The notes under the pieces: model-generated
Database searches by the model: none
What the model was told of the DNA's origin: nothing
Seen by the model: only the letters and a program-made list of their open reading frames with translations
Shown: positions 32,636-41,799 of the stretch, in pieces
Numbering within the stretch: the stretch's first letter is position 1
Layout of the letters: each line of letters begins with the position of its first letter
Position numbers and translations under genes: made by a program
NCBI RefSeq assembly: GCF_003725955.1
Contig: NZ_QIBZ01000004.1
Location: 62,001-126,000 of the forward strand
DNA from: Slackia isoflavoniconvertens
GTDB lineage: Bacteria > Actinomycetota > Coriobacteriia > Coriobacteriales > Eggerthellaceae
Reading direction: 5' to 3'
Length of the DNA: 64,000 nucleotides

Positions 32636-33310
32636 ATGCAGATTATCGTTGTAGCTGTTGTGCTCGTCGCGCTTATCGCGTGGATCGTCGTGAAAAACGA
32701 CGAAATGTCCGGTTTGGGACGAAATGTGAAAGCGGGAACCCTACGACACCCACACGGTAAACTCGTTCGCGCAAAGGCGACAACGGTCATCCCCGAAGAG
32801 GCTCCCCTCGCCAATCGCATTAAGCGTTCGATGCCGATCATCTCTTCTGGTGCCATTATTGCCGTATGCGTGGTGCTGTATGCGTGCGATTTCACGGTAT
32901 TGGGCCATTCGAGCTCGCAGCTCCTCGCCACGCTTTCCTCGACAGGCATCGTTGCGTTGATCATCGCAGCCGAAGCGACATTGCGCGCGCCAGAGGCCGC
33001 TCGTACGTTTTGGACGTATGTCTACGCCCTTGTTGCAGGAGTTATATGCGCCCTTGTTGTGTGGGAAGTTGTTGCCGCAGCTGCTTCTATGTCGTTTAGC
33101 GAGGAATCGACTTTGCTTGTCTACGGCATTGTGACATGCGTTTGCTACTTGCTTGGCTCTGGTGCATGTGTTGCGCTGCTGCCGAGCAAGGTAACGTTTG
33201 AGCGCACCTTCGAAGATGGCGCAAAACGCTCTATTACGGTTTCGACACGAAGTGCGGCCTATTCTGCTTACGTTGCTATGATGGGGCCATCACCTACGAA
33301 GGAGGACTAG
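32636..33310 (+). CDS. Hypothetical membrane protein, about five spans
   Basis: A 224-residue protein, unrecognised. Hydrophobic spans lie at about 3-20, 66-85, 98-120, 126-150 and 157-180, with a basic loop after the first. The C-terminal part is hydrophilic (VTFERTFEDGAKRSITVSTR). GAAAGGG precedes the ATG. The zinc-ribbon gene begins two bases after its stop, so the two are probably translated together. Confidence 0.75.
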   Translation: MQIIVVAVVLVALIAWIVVKNDEMSGLGRNVKAGTLRHPHGKLVRAKATTVIPEEAPLANRIKRSMPIISSGAIIAVCVVLYACDFTVLGHSSSQLLATLSSTGIVALIIAAEATLRAPEAARTFWTYVYALVAGVICALVVWEVVAAAASMSFSEESTLLVYGIVTCVCYLLGSGACVALLPSKVTFERTFEDGAKRSITVSTRSAAYSAYVAMMGPSPTKED

Positions 33311-33311
33311 C

Positions 33312-33899
33312 ATGGGCTTTATGGATGATTTGAACGATATGTTCAACAAGAGTGCGGCTGCAGCTGGCGATATGCTCAATAAGGGCGCCTCCGCCGCGGG
33401 ACGCATGGCCGATAGCGCGAATCTGCGTTTTAAGCAGGGCGAAATCGATCGTCGTTGGAAAGATGCCTGCGCCGCCTTGGGCGAAAGCGTGATAGAAGCG
33501 GTCAAAGCCGACCCCGCCCTTTTGTCGGGCCGCGAGCAAATGATGGCCGACCTTGATGCGATCGCCAAAGAACGAGCCGATGTCGCCGACGAACTGCAGC
33601 GCATCGCAGCGGAAGCAGAAGCCGCCCGTCGTGCAGGACGAGTGAAAACATGCCCTGAATGCGGAGGCGAAGTCGGCATCGATGCGAAGTTCTGCATGCA
33701 TTGCGGTTATCCGATGCCTATCGACGTCCAGCCCGAGCCTGCTGCGGCCGTATCGACTGAGGCAGAAAGCGGCAATGCGCCAGCTGCCGAAAAGGCAGCT
33801 CAAAGTGAGGTCGAGGTAACCGAGGGTGCGTCCTCAAGCGAGGCTTCCGATGCGCCAAAAGCCGAGGCCAATGCCGCGAGCAAGTGCAAAGCCGAATAG
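33312..33899 (+). CDS. Zinc-ribbon protein with coiled-coil-like N-terminus
   Basis: A 195-residue protein, unrecognised beyond its ribbon. Residues 1-115 are helical and charged, likely a coiled coil (MADLDAIAKERADVADELQR). A double CxxC zinc ribbon follows at about 117-137 (CPECGGEVGIDAKFCMHCGY). The rest is an Ala/Glu/Ser-rich disordered tail. GGAGG overlaps the preceding stop. Soluble, possibly acting with the membrane protein encoded upstream. Confidence 0.78.
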   Translation: MGFMDDLNDMFNKSAAAAGDMLNKGASAAGRMADSANLRFKQGEIDRRWKDACAALGESVIEAVKADPALLSGREQMMADLDAIAKERADVADELQRIAAEAEAARRAGRVKTCPECGGEVGIDAKFCMHCGYPMPIDVQPEPAAAVSTEAESGNAPAAEKAAQSEVEVTEGASSSEASDAPKAEANAASKCKAE

Positions 33900-33983
33900 G
33901 AGCCGCTCAAGGTTTTGCCATTCTGCAGAATCCGCCATTCCGAATGCCGAAACACTGACGTTTGGTCTCTTGGCTTAGGAAGC

Positions 33984-34013
33984 AAAAACGCAGGTCATAT
34001 GACCTGCGTTTTT
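33984..34013. terminator. Bidirectional terminator between the zinc-ribbon gene and gdhA
   Basis: AAAAACGCAGGTC at 33984-33996 and GACCTGCGTTTTT at 34001-34013 form a perfect 13-pair stem with A and U tracts on both sides, serving two convergent genes. Confidence 0.93.
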
Positions 34014-34037
34014 TGATTAATTCAAAGAGACCGCTTT

Positions 34038-35393
34038 TTAGCAAACGCCCTGGGCAATCATGGCGTCGGCGACTTTTTCAAAGCCAGCGATGTTGGCACC
34101 CATGACGAAGTTGCCTTCGTGACCATACTTCTTGGCGGTGTCGTCAACATTATGGAACATACCGCGCATGAGCTGCTCGAGCTTGCCATCGACTTCCTCG
34201 AAGCTCCAAGAGAGATGTTCGGCATTCTGGCTCATCTCGAGACCAGAAACGAGCACGCCGCCCGCATTCGCTGCCTTACCAGGCATGAATGCAACGCCGT
34301 TCTCGAGGAAATAGTTGGTCGCCTCGATGGTGGACGGCATATTGGCGCCCTCGCCAACGACCTTGCAGCCATTGGCCACAAGCGCCTGAGCATCTTCGAG
34401 GAGCAGGGTATTCTCGCGTGCGCACGGAAGCGCGATGTCGCAAGGAAGTTGCCATACGCCACGGCCGTCCTCGGCATGCCAAATAGCATTCGGACGGTCG
34501 TCGAGATACATGGCGAGCGTAACGCCCTTGTCGTGACCAGAACGCTTCTTGTTGTAAACGTTCTCGAGCACCTTGTAGTTGATGCCCTCGGGGTCTTCAA
34601 CCCAGCCATGAGTATCGGAGCACGCAAGCACCTTGCCGCCGAGCTGGGAAACCTTCTGAACAGCGTAAATCGCAACGTTGCCGGAACCATGAACGACGAC
34701 ATTCTTGCCCTCGAACGAATCGCCGTTCGACTTCAGATATTCGTCAACGAAGTACACCAGGCCATAGCCCGTGGCCTCGGTGCGAGCGAGCGAGCCGCCA
34801 AACGAGAGGCCTTTGCCAGTAAGAACGCCGGTCCATTCGTTGCGAATGCGCTTATACTGGCCAAACATATAGGCAACTTCGCGGCCGCCAACGCCCAAGT
34901 CACCCGCAGGAACGTCGGTGTTAGGTCCGATGTGGCGGCACAGCTCAGTCATGAACGACTGGCAGAAATGCATGATTTCGTTATTCGACTTGCCCTTGGG
35001 GTCGAAATCGGAACCACCTTTGCCACCACCCATGGGAAGCGTGGTAAGGCTGTTTTTAAGAATCTGCTCCAGGCCCAGGAACTTCAGCATGCCGAGCGTA
35101 ACCGTGGGGTTGAAGCGAAGGCCGCCCTTGTAGGGGCCAATGGCGGAGTTGAACTCAACGCGATAGCCGCGATTGACTTGGACCTTTCCAGAATCATCGA
35201 CCCAAGGCACTCGGAACATGACGACGCGCTCAGGCTCGACAAAACGCTCGAGCAGAGCGTTCTCTTCATATTCGGGATGAGCATCGAGCGCAGGACCAAG
35301 CGTGCTCAGGATTTCTGTGGCTGCCTGGATGAATTCGGGCTGGTCGGCATTCTTGGCCTTAAGCTCTTCAAGGATTCGTTCGGCGTAGGACAT
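34038..35393 (-). CDS. gdhA: Glutamate dehydrogenase (NADP-type)
   Basis: A 451-residue hexameric-type glutamate dehydrogenase that interconverts 2-oxoglutarate plus ammonia and glutamate. The substrate region is clear: NSAIGPYKGGLRFNPTVTLG, then LPMGGGKGGSDFDPKGKSN with the catalytic lysine in GGGKGG. The coenzyme fold is at about 235-270 (NVVVHGSGNVAIYAVQK). Length fits the small NADP class. GGAGAA precedes the ATG. Single gene flanked by terminators. Confidence 0.96.
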   Translation of the reverse strand: MSYAERILEELKAKNADQPEFIQAATEILSTLGPALDAHPEYEENALLERFVEPERVVMFRVPWVDDSGKVQVNRGYRVEFNSAIGPYKGGLRFNPTVTLGMLKFLGLEQILKNSLTTLPMGGGKGGSDFDPKGKSNNEIMHFCQSFMTELCRHIGPNTDVPAGDLGVGGREVAYMFGQYKRIRNEWTGVLTGKGLSFGGSLARTEATGYGLVYFVDEYLKSNGDSFEGKNVVVHGSGNVAIYAVQKVSQLGGKVLACSDTHGWVEDPEGINYKVLENVYNKKRSGHDKGVTLAMYLDDRPNAIWHAEDGRGVWQLPCDIALPCARENTLLLEDAQALVANGCKVVGEGANMPSTIEATNYFLENGVAFMPGKAANAGGVLVSGLEMSQNAEHLSWSFEEVDGKLEQLMRGMFHNVDDTAKKYGHEGNFVMGANIAGFEKVADAMIAQGVC

Positions 35394-35589
35394 GCAATTC
35401 TCCTTTACGCAATACTAATGCGGGTCGGCCAAGGCCGCGGGACGCCCAATGCGTCTCCCCTTCTGATGAGGTTAGCATACGTGGCGCGTGTTTCGTGAAT
35501 GTTACGCATTGCGAGAAAGTTTCAAGCGCAGTAAAAATATCGAACATTTCTACCGTTTGCCCCGTGAGCAATACCGCTTAAGAAAAACG

Positions 35590-35628
35590 GCCAGAGCCTT
35601 GCGTGACGCGAAGAACTCTGGCCGTTTC
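35590..35628 (-). terminator. Terminator after dut
   Basis: AAACGGCCAGAG (minus reading) pairs with CTCTGGCCGTTTT on the other side of an 11- to 14-base loop, 25 bases downstream of the dut stop. Confidence 0.75.
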
Positions 35629-35651
35629 GAAGGCATAAAAAGAGCAAGCGT

Positions 35652-36095
35652 TTAGTGGACGCCAGAGCTGCCGAAGCCGCCGCAACCGCGTTCGGTTTCG
35701 TCGAGCGCGTCAACAACGCTCCATTCGATGTTTTCAACCTTCTGGATGACAAGTTGGGCGATTCGATCGCCCGGTGCGACTTCAAAAACTGAATGGGCGT
35801 CAAGATTGATAAGCGCAACTTTGAGTTCGCCGCGATAGTGGCTATCGATAAGACCCGGGGTGTTGAGCACGGTAACGCCCTGCTTAATGGCAAGGCCGCT
35901 ACGTGGCTGAACGAAGCCCGCATACCCTTCGGGAATCGCAATCGCAAGACCCGTGGGAACAAGCGCGCGCTCAAATGGGGCAAGTGACACAGATTCTACG
36001 GCACGCAAGTCAACACCGGCGTCACTAGGATACGCATACGATGGAACTACCGCATCATCACGAAGTTTGGTTATGGGAATAACAAGAGAAGCCAT
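35652..36095 (-). CDS. dut: Deoxyuridine triphosphatase
   Basis: A 147-residue trimeric dUTPase, which hydrolyses dUTP to dUMP. All five motifs are present: AYPSDAGVDLRA, RSGLAIKQGV (PRSGLA), GLIDSHYRGELKV, GDRIAQLVI and the C-terminal glycine-rich ERGCGGFGSSG. ATG at 36095 is used, with AGGAAAG upstream. It follows nrdR on the same strand after 53 bases, so both may be co-transcribed and act in nucleotide metabolism. Confidence 0.95.
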   Translation of the reverse strand: MASLVIPITKLRDDAVVPSYAYPSDAGVDLRAVESVSLAPFERALVPTGLAIAIPEGYAGFVQPRSGLAIKQGVTVLNTPGLIDSHYRGELKVALINLDAHSVFEVAPGDRIAQLVIQKVENIEWSVVDALDETERGCGGFGSSGVH

Positions 36096-36148
36096 TTTGC
36101 CAACTTTCCTATTGTTCATGCAGCGCATATGAAGCGAACTGGAGTCGC

Positions 36149-36598
36149 CTACTGAAGGCCTTCGAGTGCTTCGCGAAACTCTTCAACGGTTTGAAAATCT
36201 TTGTAGACGCTCGCGAATCGGATATAGGCAACGTCATCAAGACCGCGCAGATGTTCAAGGACGATATCGCCAAGATCTTTCGATTTGATCTCAAGGCGGC
36301 CTGCGGCACGAAGCTCGGCTTCAATGTCGTCGATAATTTCCGCTTTCTTTTCGTTCGGGATATTTGGACGTTTAGCGCACGCGATGCTAATGCCGCGATA
36401 AAGCTTCTCGCGATCAAAAACTTGCGTCGTACCATCAGATTTCACAACGATAATCGGGTTATCACCGAGGCGTTCATAGGTCGTAAAGCGGTTTCCGCAT
36501 TTCAGGCATTCGCGACGACGGCGAATAGAGTTGAACTCATCGGAAGGACGAGAATCAACGACTTTGGATTCGGGGTGGCCACAAACGGGGCAGCGCAT
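36149..36598 (-). CDS. nrdR: Transcriptional repressor NrdR
   Basis: A 149-residue repressor of ribonucleotide reductase genes. The N-terminal zinc ribbon has MRCPVCGHPESKVVDSR and CLKCGNRFTTYER, and an ATP-cone domain follows (VFDREKLYRGISIACAKRP). I chose ATG at 36598 because MRCPxC is the family start and GGAGG is just upstream; another ATG is five codons earlier. Placed next to dut, lexA and hflX. Confidence 0.95.
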   Translation of the reverse strand: MRCPVCGHPESKVVDSRPSDEFNSIRRRRECLKCGNRFTTYERLGDNPIIVVKSDGTTQVFDREKLYRGISIACAKRPNIPNEKKAEIIDDIEAELRAAGRLEIKSKDLGDIVLEHLRGLDDVAYIRFASVYKDFQTVEEFREALEGLQ

Positions 36599-36840
36599 AT
36601 GCCCTCCAATCATACCCACCTCGCACAGAGCGAAGCAAGCGTACGAGTCGACAATATGCGGTTCATGATACACGCTTGAAGCGAATGCCGCCGAAACGAA
36701 AAAGAATATACACGATAAGAAAGAGAGCTCGGCAAACCGAAAAATCCTAATTGGCTCACAGCAAAGTCGCATACGACGCCTAGCAATTGAGCATACGAGA
36801 AAACGCATTGTCGCAATGCTTATCGCGTATGCAGCGCCGC

Positions 36841-36872
36841 GCCGTCGCTTAATGCAGCAAAAGCGACGGCGG
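36841..36872 (-). terminator. Terminator of the lexA-divergent gene
   Basis: GCCGTCGCTT pairs with AAGCGACGGC around 36842-36871, downstream of the small membrane-protein gene that ends at 36885. Confidence 0.7.
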
Positions 36873-36884
36873 GCAAAGATTAAG

Positions 36885-37283
36885 CTAAATCACGATAATG
36901 AAAAGCGTGGCAAGAAAAGCAAGAAAACCAGCGGCGGTAAGCTTCGAAAACGAAGGCGCGGCCTTAATCAACGTATGGTCAGCGACGGTTTCGCTGCTTG
37001 GGTCAAGGAGCTCGAACGCACCAAGAGCGCGTACCGAAAATGCAAAATCGTCGCGAAACGTTGCCGTTGAAGCGCTTTGGACATGAGAGGCGCACGCGCG
37101 GGCGTCCCTTTCACTTAGACGCGACGTCTCCTGCGCAATCGCGCCAGACGTGCGGACGGAACGACGGTCAATTGAAATGATGCGAGCCCCATGTTCGATT
37201 TTGCGCGCAGCGGTGCCATCAAAGAAATCGGCCTGATTATATGAGGGGTAAGCGGATTTTGTGCTGTTGGCAACCGTTTTCAT
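36885..37283 (-). CDS. LexA-controlled small tail-anchored membrane protein, putative SOS division inhibitor
   Basis: A 132-residue protein, not recognised by sequence. Residues 1-110 are hydrophilic; the last 20 (LTAAGFLAFLATLFIIVI) form one span at the very C-terminus, so it should be tail-anchored. GAAGGAG precedes the ATG at 37283. It is divergent from lexA and its minus-strand promoter (TTGACA at 37358-37353, 17 bases, TATTAT at 37335-37330) is flanked by two LexA-type boxes. Genes at this place are often SOS cell-division inhibitors (YneA in Bacillus, DivS or Rv2719c in other actinobacteria). No LysM motif is seen, so the function is inferred from place and topology only. Confidence 0.7.
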   Translation of the reverse strand: MKTVANSTKSAYPSYNQADFFDGTAARKIEHGARIISIDRRSVRTSGAIAQETSRLSERDARACASHVQSASTATFRDDFAFSVRALGAFELLDPSSETVADHTLIKAAPSFSKLTAAGFLAFLATLFIIVI

Positions 37284-37304
37284 GGCAACTCCTTCGAATA
37301 GCAC

Positions 37305-37380
37305 TTGCAACGAACCTTTGTTCGTGGTTATAATAAATCGCACAAAAGTTCGTGTCAATGATTTTTCAAACATTTGTTCG
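37305..37380. promoter_or_regulatory. Divergent SOS promoter region with two LexA boxes
   Basis: Plus-strand lexA promoter: TTGCAA at 37305-37310, 18-base spacer, TATAAT at 37329-37334. A perfect LexA-type box CGAACCTTTGTTCG at 37311-37324 fills the spacer. The minus-strand promoter uses TTGACA and TATTAT in the same stretch. A second box, CAAACATTTGTTCG, is at 37367-37380 and differs from the palindrome by one base. Both genes should be repressed by LexA. Confidence 0.88.
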
Positions 37381-37392
37381 ATAGGAGTTCGC

Positions 37393-38061
37393 ATGGGCGC
37401 CGAAGAGGTCAAGAACACCAAGAAAATAACGAAGAAGCAAAAGGCCGTGCTTGATTTCATCGAACAGCAAATCGATGAAACGGGCATTGCTCCTACGGTT
37501 CGCGATATTTGCGACGGGTTAGGCCTTTCCTCGCCTTCTACCGTTCATGTGCATTTGAAAACGCTTGAAGAAAAGGGCTATATCCACCGTGACCCTTTGA
37601 AATCTCGATGCATTACCATCGTTGGCCGTGATCAGAAGCCGAAAGAACCCGAGCTTGAGCCGGTTGGCGCTGGGGCCTTTTCCGATGTGGTTTCGCTTCC
37701 CGTTGTTGGCAATGTCGCTGCGGGTTTGCCCATTCTTGCCGAGCAGAACGTAACGGAAACCATTCCTCTGCCCGTCGAAATTGTGGGAGATTCGAGCTCG
37801 TTCCTCTTGAAGGTTCGCGGCGATTCCATGATCGAAATCGGCATCAATGATGGCGATTATGTTGCCGTGAAAGAACAGCCCACCTGCAACAACGGCGATA
37901 TCGTGGTCGCCATCGTCGACGATGGCGCAACAGTGAAGCGTTTCTATAAAGAAAAAGGCCACGTGCGTTTGCAACCCGAAAACTCATCAATGGAGCCCAT
38001 CATCGTGCGCGAGAACGTCTCCATCGCCGGTAAAGTCGTCGCGGTTTTCCGCCGCCTCTAA
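37393..38061 (+). CDS. lexA: SOS-response repressor LexA
   Basis: A 222-residue LexA. The N-terminal winged helix has GIAPTVRDICDGLGLSSPST. The self-cleavage site is Ala110-Gly111 in NVAAGLPI, the nucleophile Ser145 in RGDSMIE, and the base Lys182 in ATVKRFYKE. The Ala-Ser and Ser-Lys spacings (35 and 37) equal those of E. coli LexA. The ATG at 37393 follows TAGGAG. It autoregulates through boxes in its own promoter. Confidence 0.96.
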   Translation: MGAEEVKNTKKITKKQKAVLDFIEQQIDETGIAPTVRDICDGLGLSSPSTVHVHLKTLEEKGYIHRDPLKSRCITIVGRDQKPKEPELEPVGAGAFSDVVSLPVVGNVAAGLPILAEQNVTETIPLPVEIVGDSSSFLLKVRGDSMIEIGINDGDYVAVKEQPTCNNGDIVVAIVDDGATVKRFYKEKGHVRLQPENSSMEPIIVRENVSIAGKVVAVFRRL

Positions 38062-38096
38062 ATCGCAGCAGCCTTAATTCGTAGCAAGAACTACGC

Positions 38097-38138
38097 AGGC
38101 CCCCGGTGCTCCCTTGTCCAACGAAGTACCGGGGGCCT
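38097..38138. terminator. Bidirectional terminator between lexA and hflX
   Basis: AGGCCCCCGGT at 38097-38107 and ACCGGGGGCCT at 38128-38138, a perfect 11-pair stem between convergent genes. Confidence 0.85.
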
Positions 38139-38146
38139 TACATTTC

Positions 38147-39442
38147 TCACAAGGTTTTATAGGGCTCAAATTGCCTCAATAAATCGCGAGGAACACGAAC
38201 CGTGAGATTCGCTCCATTTTCGTCAAACGCCTCAGCAATGATGGTACATTTCGAGTGAGCGAGCGATACCAAATCGCCGCGTGAGAACGGCACAACGACA
38301 TTCATAGTTTCTTCCGAAGCCGTGGCGGCGCGTGCGATAGCCTCAATAAGCTCGTCGCACCCCTGCCCTGTCGCCGCTGACACGAACACCGCACCAGGAT
38401 GCAATCGCGCAAGCGCCGCCGCCTGCGCGTCATCGACCAAATCGATTTTATTGAACACCGTGATGCGCGGAATTGCTTGCGCATCGATTTGCTGTAGGGT
38501 TTCCTCGACGGCTTTCATTTGCATTTCGCGTTCGGGCGACGACGCGTCGATCACATGCAGCACCAAATCGGCGCCGCGAATCTCATCGAGCGTGCTCTTG
38601 AACGCCTCGACGAGCGTCGTCGGAAGCTTTTGGATGAAGCCGACGGTATCGGTAAGCGTGACCTCGCGACCTTCGGGCAACACGAGCTTGCGCGTGGTTG
38701 AATCGAGCGTGGCAAACAGCTTGTCGTATGAAAGCACGTCTGCGCCGGCAAGGCGGTTTATAAGGCTCGATTTGCCTGCATTCGTGTAACCCGCTTCGGC
38801 AATTTTGAACACACCTGATGCATAGCGCGCGCTTCGCTGCGTTTCGCGCATGCGCGAAACCTGCTCGAGCTCGCGGCGAATTGACGTAATGCGCTTACGT
38901 ACCATGCGACGGTCGACCTCAAGCTGGCTTTCACCCTCGCCAAAACGCGAACCCACGCCGCCGCCCATGCGGTTGCTCGCCAAGTGCGCCCACATGCCGC
39001 GCAAACGTGGCAGCAGGTATTGATTCTGGGCAAGCCGCACCTGCAGACGGCCTTCTTTCGTGGTGGCATGCAACGCGAAAATGTCGAGGATGAGCGCCGT
39101 TCGGTCAATGACCTTCACATCTTTCGGCACCGCTTTTTCAAGATTGCTTTGCTGCGACGGCGTGAGCTCATCGTCGAAAATCACGATATCAGCCGCATAC
39201 GCATGGCACATTTCGGCGATTTCTTCCGCCTTGCCCGACCCGACAAACGTGCGCGGGTTCGGCGCCTCAAGCTTTTGGTAGGTGGTCGCTACCACTTCAG
39301 CACCCGCCGTGTCGGTTAAACGCGCGAGTTCCTCAAGAGATGACATAAGCGTAGAAGCATCGTCGCCTTTAAGTTGAATACCAACGAGAATGGCGCGCTC
39401 GCAGCCCTCATCCATCGTAGAAAGTGAATCGGTGAAAGACAC
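38147..39442 (-). CDS. hflX: Ribosome-associated GTPase HflX
   Basis: A 431-residue GTPase that splits stalled ribosomes. The N-terminal nucleotide-binding domain has NPRTFVGSGKAEEI and FDDELTPSQQSNLEK, then the GPROT block VRLAQNQYLLPRLRGMW. G-domain motifs are G1 (GYTNAGKSSL, about residue 222), G3 (DTVGFIQKLP) and G4 (NKID). The residues before G1 read FKIAEAGY instead of the usual hydrophobic ALVGY, a small oddity. The start is GTG with GGAGG five bases upstream. Part of the miaB-miaA-hflX run. Confidence 0.94.
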   Translation of the reverse strand: MSFTDSLSTMDEGCERAILVGIQLKGDDASTLMSSLEELARLTDTAGAEVVATTYQKLEAPNPRTFVGSGKAEEIAEMCHAYAADIVIFDDELTPSQQSNLEKAVPKDVKVIDRTALILDIFALHATTKEGRLQVRLAQNQYLLPRLRGMWAHLASNRMGGGVGSRFGEGESQLEVDRRMVRKRITSIRRELEQVSRMRETQRSARYASGVFKIAEAGYTNAGKSSLINRLAGADVLSYDKLFATLDSTTRKLVLPEGREVTLTDTVGFIQKLPTTLVEAFKSTLDEIRGADLVLHVIDASSPEREMQMKAVEETLQQIDAQAIPRITVFNKIDLVDDAQAAALARLHPGAVFVSAATGQGCDELIEAIARAATASEETMNVVVPFSRGDLVSLAHSKCTIIAEAFDENGANLTVRVPRDLLRQFEPYKTL

Positions 39443-39451
39443 ACTGACCTC

Positions 39452-40405
39452 CTAGAGCATCTGTTGAATTTCGTCGGCTATGCGCGCGACGTCGCTATCA
39501 TCCGCAGCAACCCAATGAACGCGCTCGTCATGGCGCCACCATGAACGCTGACGTTTTGCATAGCGCCTCGTAGCAAGCTTAATGGCCTCGGAAGCTTCCT
39601 CCATAGAACAACGACCTTCGAGCGCCTCGACCACTTCTTTATATCCAATAGCCTCACGCGCCGTGAGCGCCTCGGTGAAGCCTTGGTCGCAAAGCGCGCG
39701 AACCTCATCGACGAGCCCCGCTTCGAACATGCCGTCGACTCGTGCGTTGATGCGCTTTTTCAAAAGCTCGGGGTTAACCGAAAGCCCGAAAAAGAGCGCA
39801 GGCACCGCCTGGCCAAGCGTGGCAAGCCCTTCATGTTGCGAGGCGTATGAAACGCCGTCGAGCTCGAGCATCTCGAGAGCGCGCAACACGCGTTTGGAGT
39901 TATTAGGATGAATGATGGCGGCGCTTTCCGCATCACGTTCGTCGAGCACATCCCAAAGAGCCTGGGAGCCATGCTCCGTCAGAAACGCAGCCCACTTCTC
40001 GCGCACGGGATTGCCTACCTGCTCGCCCGACGCGAAATCATAGTCATCGATCGCCGCCCGCACATAGAACCCCGTGCCGCCCGCAAGCACGCTGCGCTTT
40101 CCGCGTACTTCGATATCGGCGAAACAGCTTCGCGCATATTCCTGAAACAGCGACGCGGAATACGCCTCACCTGGCTCGCGAATATCGAACCCCCAGTGCG
40201 GCACGAGTCGTTCCGAATCAGGCAACTTGCCTGTTCCGATGTCCATGCCTTTATAAATTTGCATGGAATCGGCCGAGATTACTTCCCCATTCACGCGACG
40301 AGCGATTTCCTGGGCGACATCGGTTTTACCCGACGCAGTGGGCCCAACAATCACGATTACGGGGTTCGAGAGCTCCAAACGGTGCTCGACCGTGCTATTC
40401 GGCAT
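39452..40405 (-). CDS. miaA: tRNA dimethylallyltransferase MiaA
   Basis: A 317-residue enzyme that adds the dimethylallyl group to A37 of tRNAs reading U-starting codons. P-loop GPTASGKTDVA, ISADSMQIYKGMDIGTGKL and GGTGFYVRA are all present. I chose ATG at 40405, where GAGG is upstream and the gene overlaps the miaB stop by 11 bases; an in-frame ATG at 40444 would overlap more. Its product is the substrate of the neighbouring MiaB. Confidence 0.95.
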   Translation of the reverse strand: MPNSTVEHRLELSNPVIVIVGPTASGKTDVAQEIARRVNGEVISADSMQIYKGMDIGTGKLPDSERLVPHWGFDIREPGEAYSASLFQEYARSCFADIEVRGKRSVLAGGTGFYVRAAIDDYDFASGEQVGNPVREKWAAFLTEHGSQALWDVLDERDAESAAIIHPNNSKRVLRALEMLELDGVSYASQHEGLATLGQAVPALFFGLSVNPELLKKRINARVDGMFEAGLVDEVRALCDQGFTEALTAREAIGYKEVVEALEGRCSMEEASEAIKLATRRYAKRQRSWWRHDERVHWVAADDSDVARIADEIQQML

Positions 40406-41756
40406 CGACGACCTCGCCCGACAGATACCAGGTGAGAGACTCATCGATGCGAACCTTCACGATGGTGCCCTCGAGCTCGTCGATGGTTTTGCCGGCGGGA
40501 ATGGGCGCGTGCACAGTCACATTGTGCGGGCTGCGGCCTGCAAGCACGTCTTCATCGCGCTTTGATGTACCCTCCACGAGTACGTCAAGAACGCGCCCTG
40601 TGAAACGCTGGTTTTGCTCATGCGCGCCTTCTTGCACGATATCAACAAGCTCGTCAAAACGACGTTGAATGGCTTCACGCGGCGTGGGGTCTTCCATTTT
40701 GGCAGCAGGCGTGCCTTCGCGCTTCGAATAAATGAAAGTGAACACCTGTCCATAGCCGACTTCTCGCACGAGGTTGGCGGTCGCCTGGAAATCTTCTTCT
40801 GTTTCGCCCGGGAAGCCGACAATAATATCGGTGGAGAGGGCGACATCGGGGTTCGCCTCGCGCACTTTTCGCACCAAATCAAGATAGTGCTCAGCGGTAT
40901 AGCGACGATTCATGGCCTTCAGCACGCGATCGCTGCCCGATTGAACGGGAAGGTGCAGGGCGGGCATGAGGTTGGGCAATTCGCCGAATAACGCAATAAC
41001 CTCATCGGTAAGGTCTTTGGGGTGCGACGTGGCGAAGCGAATGCGCCCCACGCCCGTCGCCGACACGGCTCGCAACACATCGGCGAAGCGAGGCTCGCCG
41101 TACAGATCGCGGCCATAGGAATTCACGTTCTGGCCTAGCAGCGTAATTTCCTTCACGCCGTCGTTGACAAGGGCCTGCGCTTCCGCCGCGACATCTTCGA
41201 TGGTGCGCGACTTTTCGCGACCGCGCACGTAAGGAACGATGCAATAGGTGCAGAAATTATTGCAACCCGAGGTAATAGGCAACCATGCGGCCCACGTATG
41301 CACGCGTTTGCTCGGCAGGTCGGTAGCGAATTTTTCGCTCGCCTCATATACTTCGGCCTGATGGCCTTTGCCGACAAGCACCGATTCAATGAGGCGCGGC
41401 AAGCGATCGATGTTCTGCGTGCCGAACACCACGTCGACATGCGGAAGCTTTTCCATGAGCTTCGCGCCATCGCGCTGGCCGATGCATCCGCCAATGCACA
41501 CGATGCGCTTATCGAGCTTGCTTCCCTGTGGAAGCGGAACGTTCTTCATCGAAGCGACCTGGCCCATAAGGCGCGTATCGGCGGCTTCGCGTACGCAGCA
41601 CGTCACGAATACGACGATTTCAGACTCTTCGAGCTCAGGTACCTGAATCGCGCCGAGCGATTCGAGCATGCCTGCGATTCGCTCGGAATCGTGTTCGTTC
41701 ATTTGACAGCCAAAAACTTGCAGGAAAAAGGTTTTATCGGAAATTGGAGACAGCAT
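40395..41756 (-). CDS. miaB: tRNA-2-methylthio-N6-dimethylallyladenosine synthase MiaB
   Basis: A radical-SAM methylthiotransferase of about 453 residues that acts on the MiaA product. The N-terminal cluster cysteines begin in VFGCQMNEHDSER, the radical-SAM motif is CNNFCTYC in ITSGCNNFCTYCIVPYVRG, and a TRAM domain ends the protein. ATG at 41756 is preferred; GTG at 41771 is possible. Neither has a strong ribosome-binding site. It precedes miaA on the same strand. Confidence 0.95.
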   Translation of the reverse strand: MLSPISDKTFFLQVFGCQMNEHDSERIAGMLESLGAIQVPELEESEIVVFVTCCVREAADTRLMGQVASMKNVPLPQGSKLDKRIVCIGGCIGQRDGAKLMEKLPHVDVVFGTQNIDRLPRLIESVLVGKGHQAEVYEASEKFATDLPSKRVHTWAAWLPITSGCNNFCTYCIVPYVRGREKSRTIEDVAAEAQALVNDGVKEITLLGQNVNSYGRDLYGEPRFADVLRAVSATGVGRIRFATSHPKDLTDEVIALFGELPNLMPALHLPVQSGSDRVLKAMNRRYTAEHYLDLVRKVREANPDVALSTDIIVGFPGETEEDFQATANLVREVGYGQVFTFIYSKREGTPAAKMEDPTPREAIQRRFDELVDIVQEGAHEQNQRFTGRVLDVLVEGTSKRDEDVLAGRSPHNVTVHAPIPAGKTIDELEGTIVKVRIDESLTWYLSGEVVDAE

Positions 41757-41799
41757 ACAGCGAGCTACCACTTTCTACTGAGGTCAGATGTTCGGAAAA

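Noticed and set aside
34119-35498. Plus-strand open frame of 459 codons opposite gdhA
   Set aside because: Antisense shadow of glutamate dehydrogenase.
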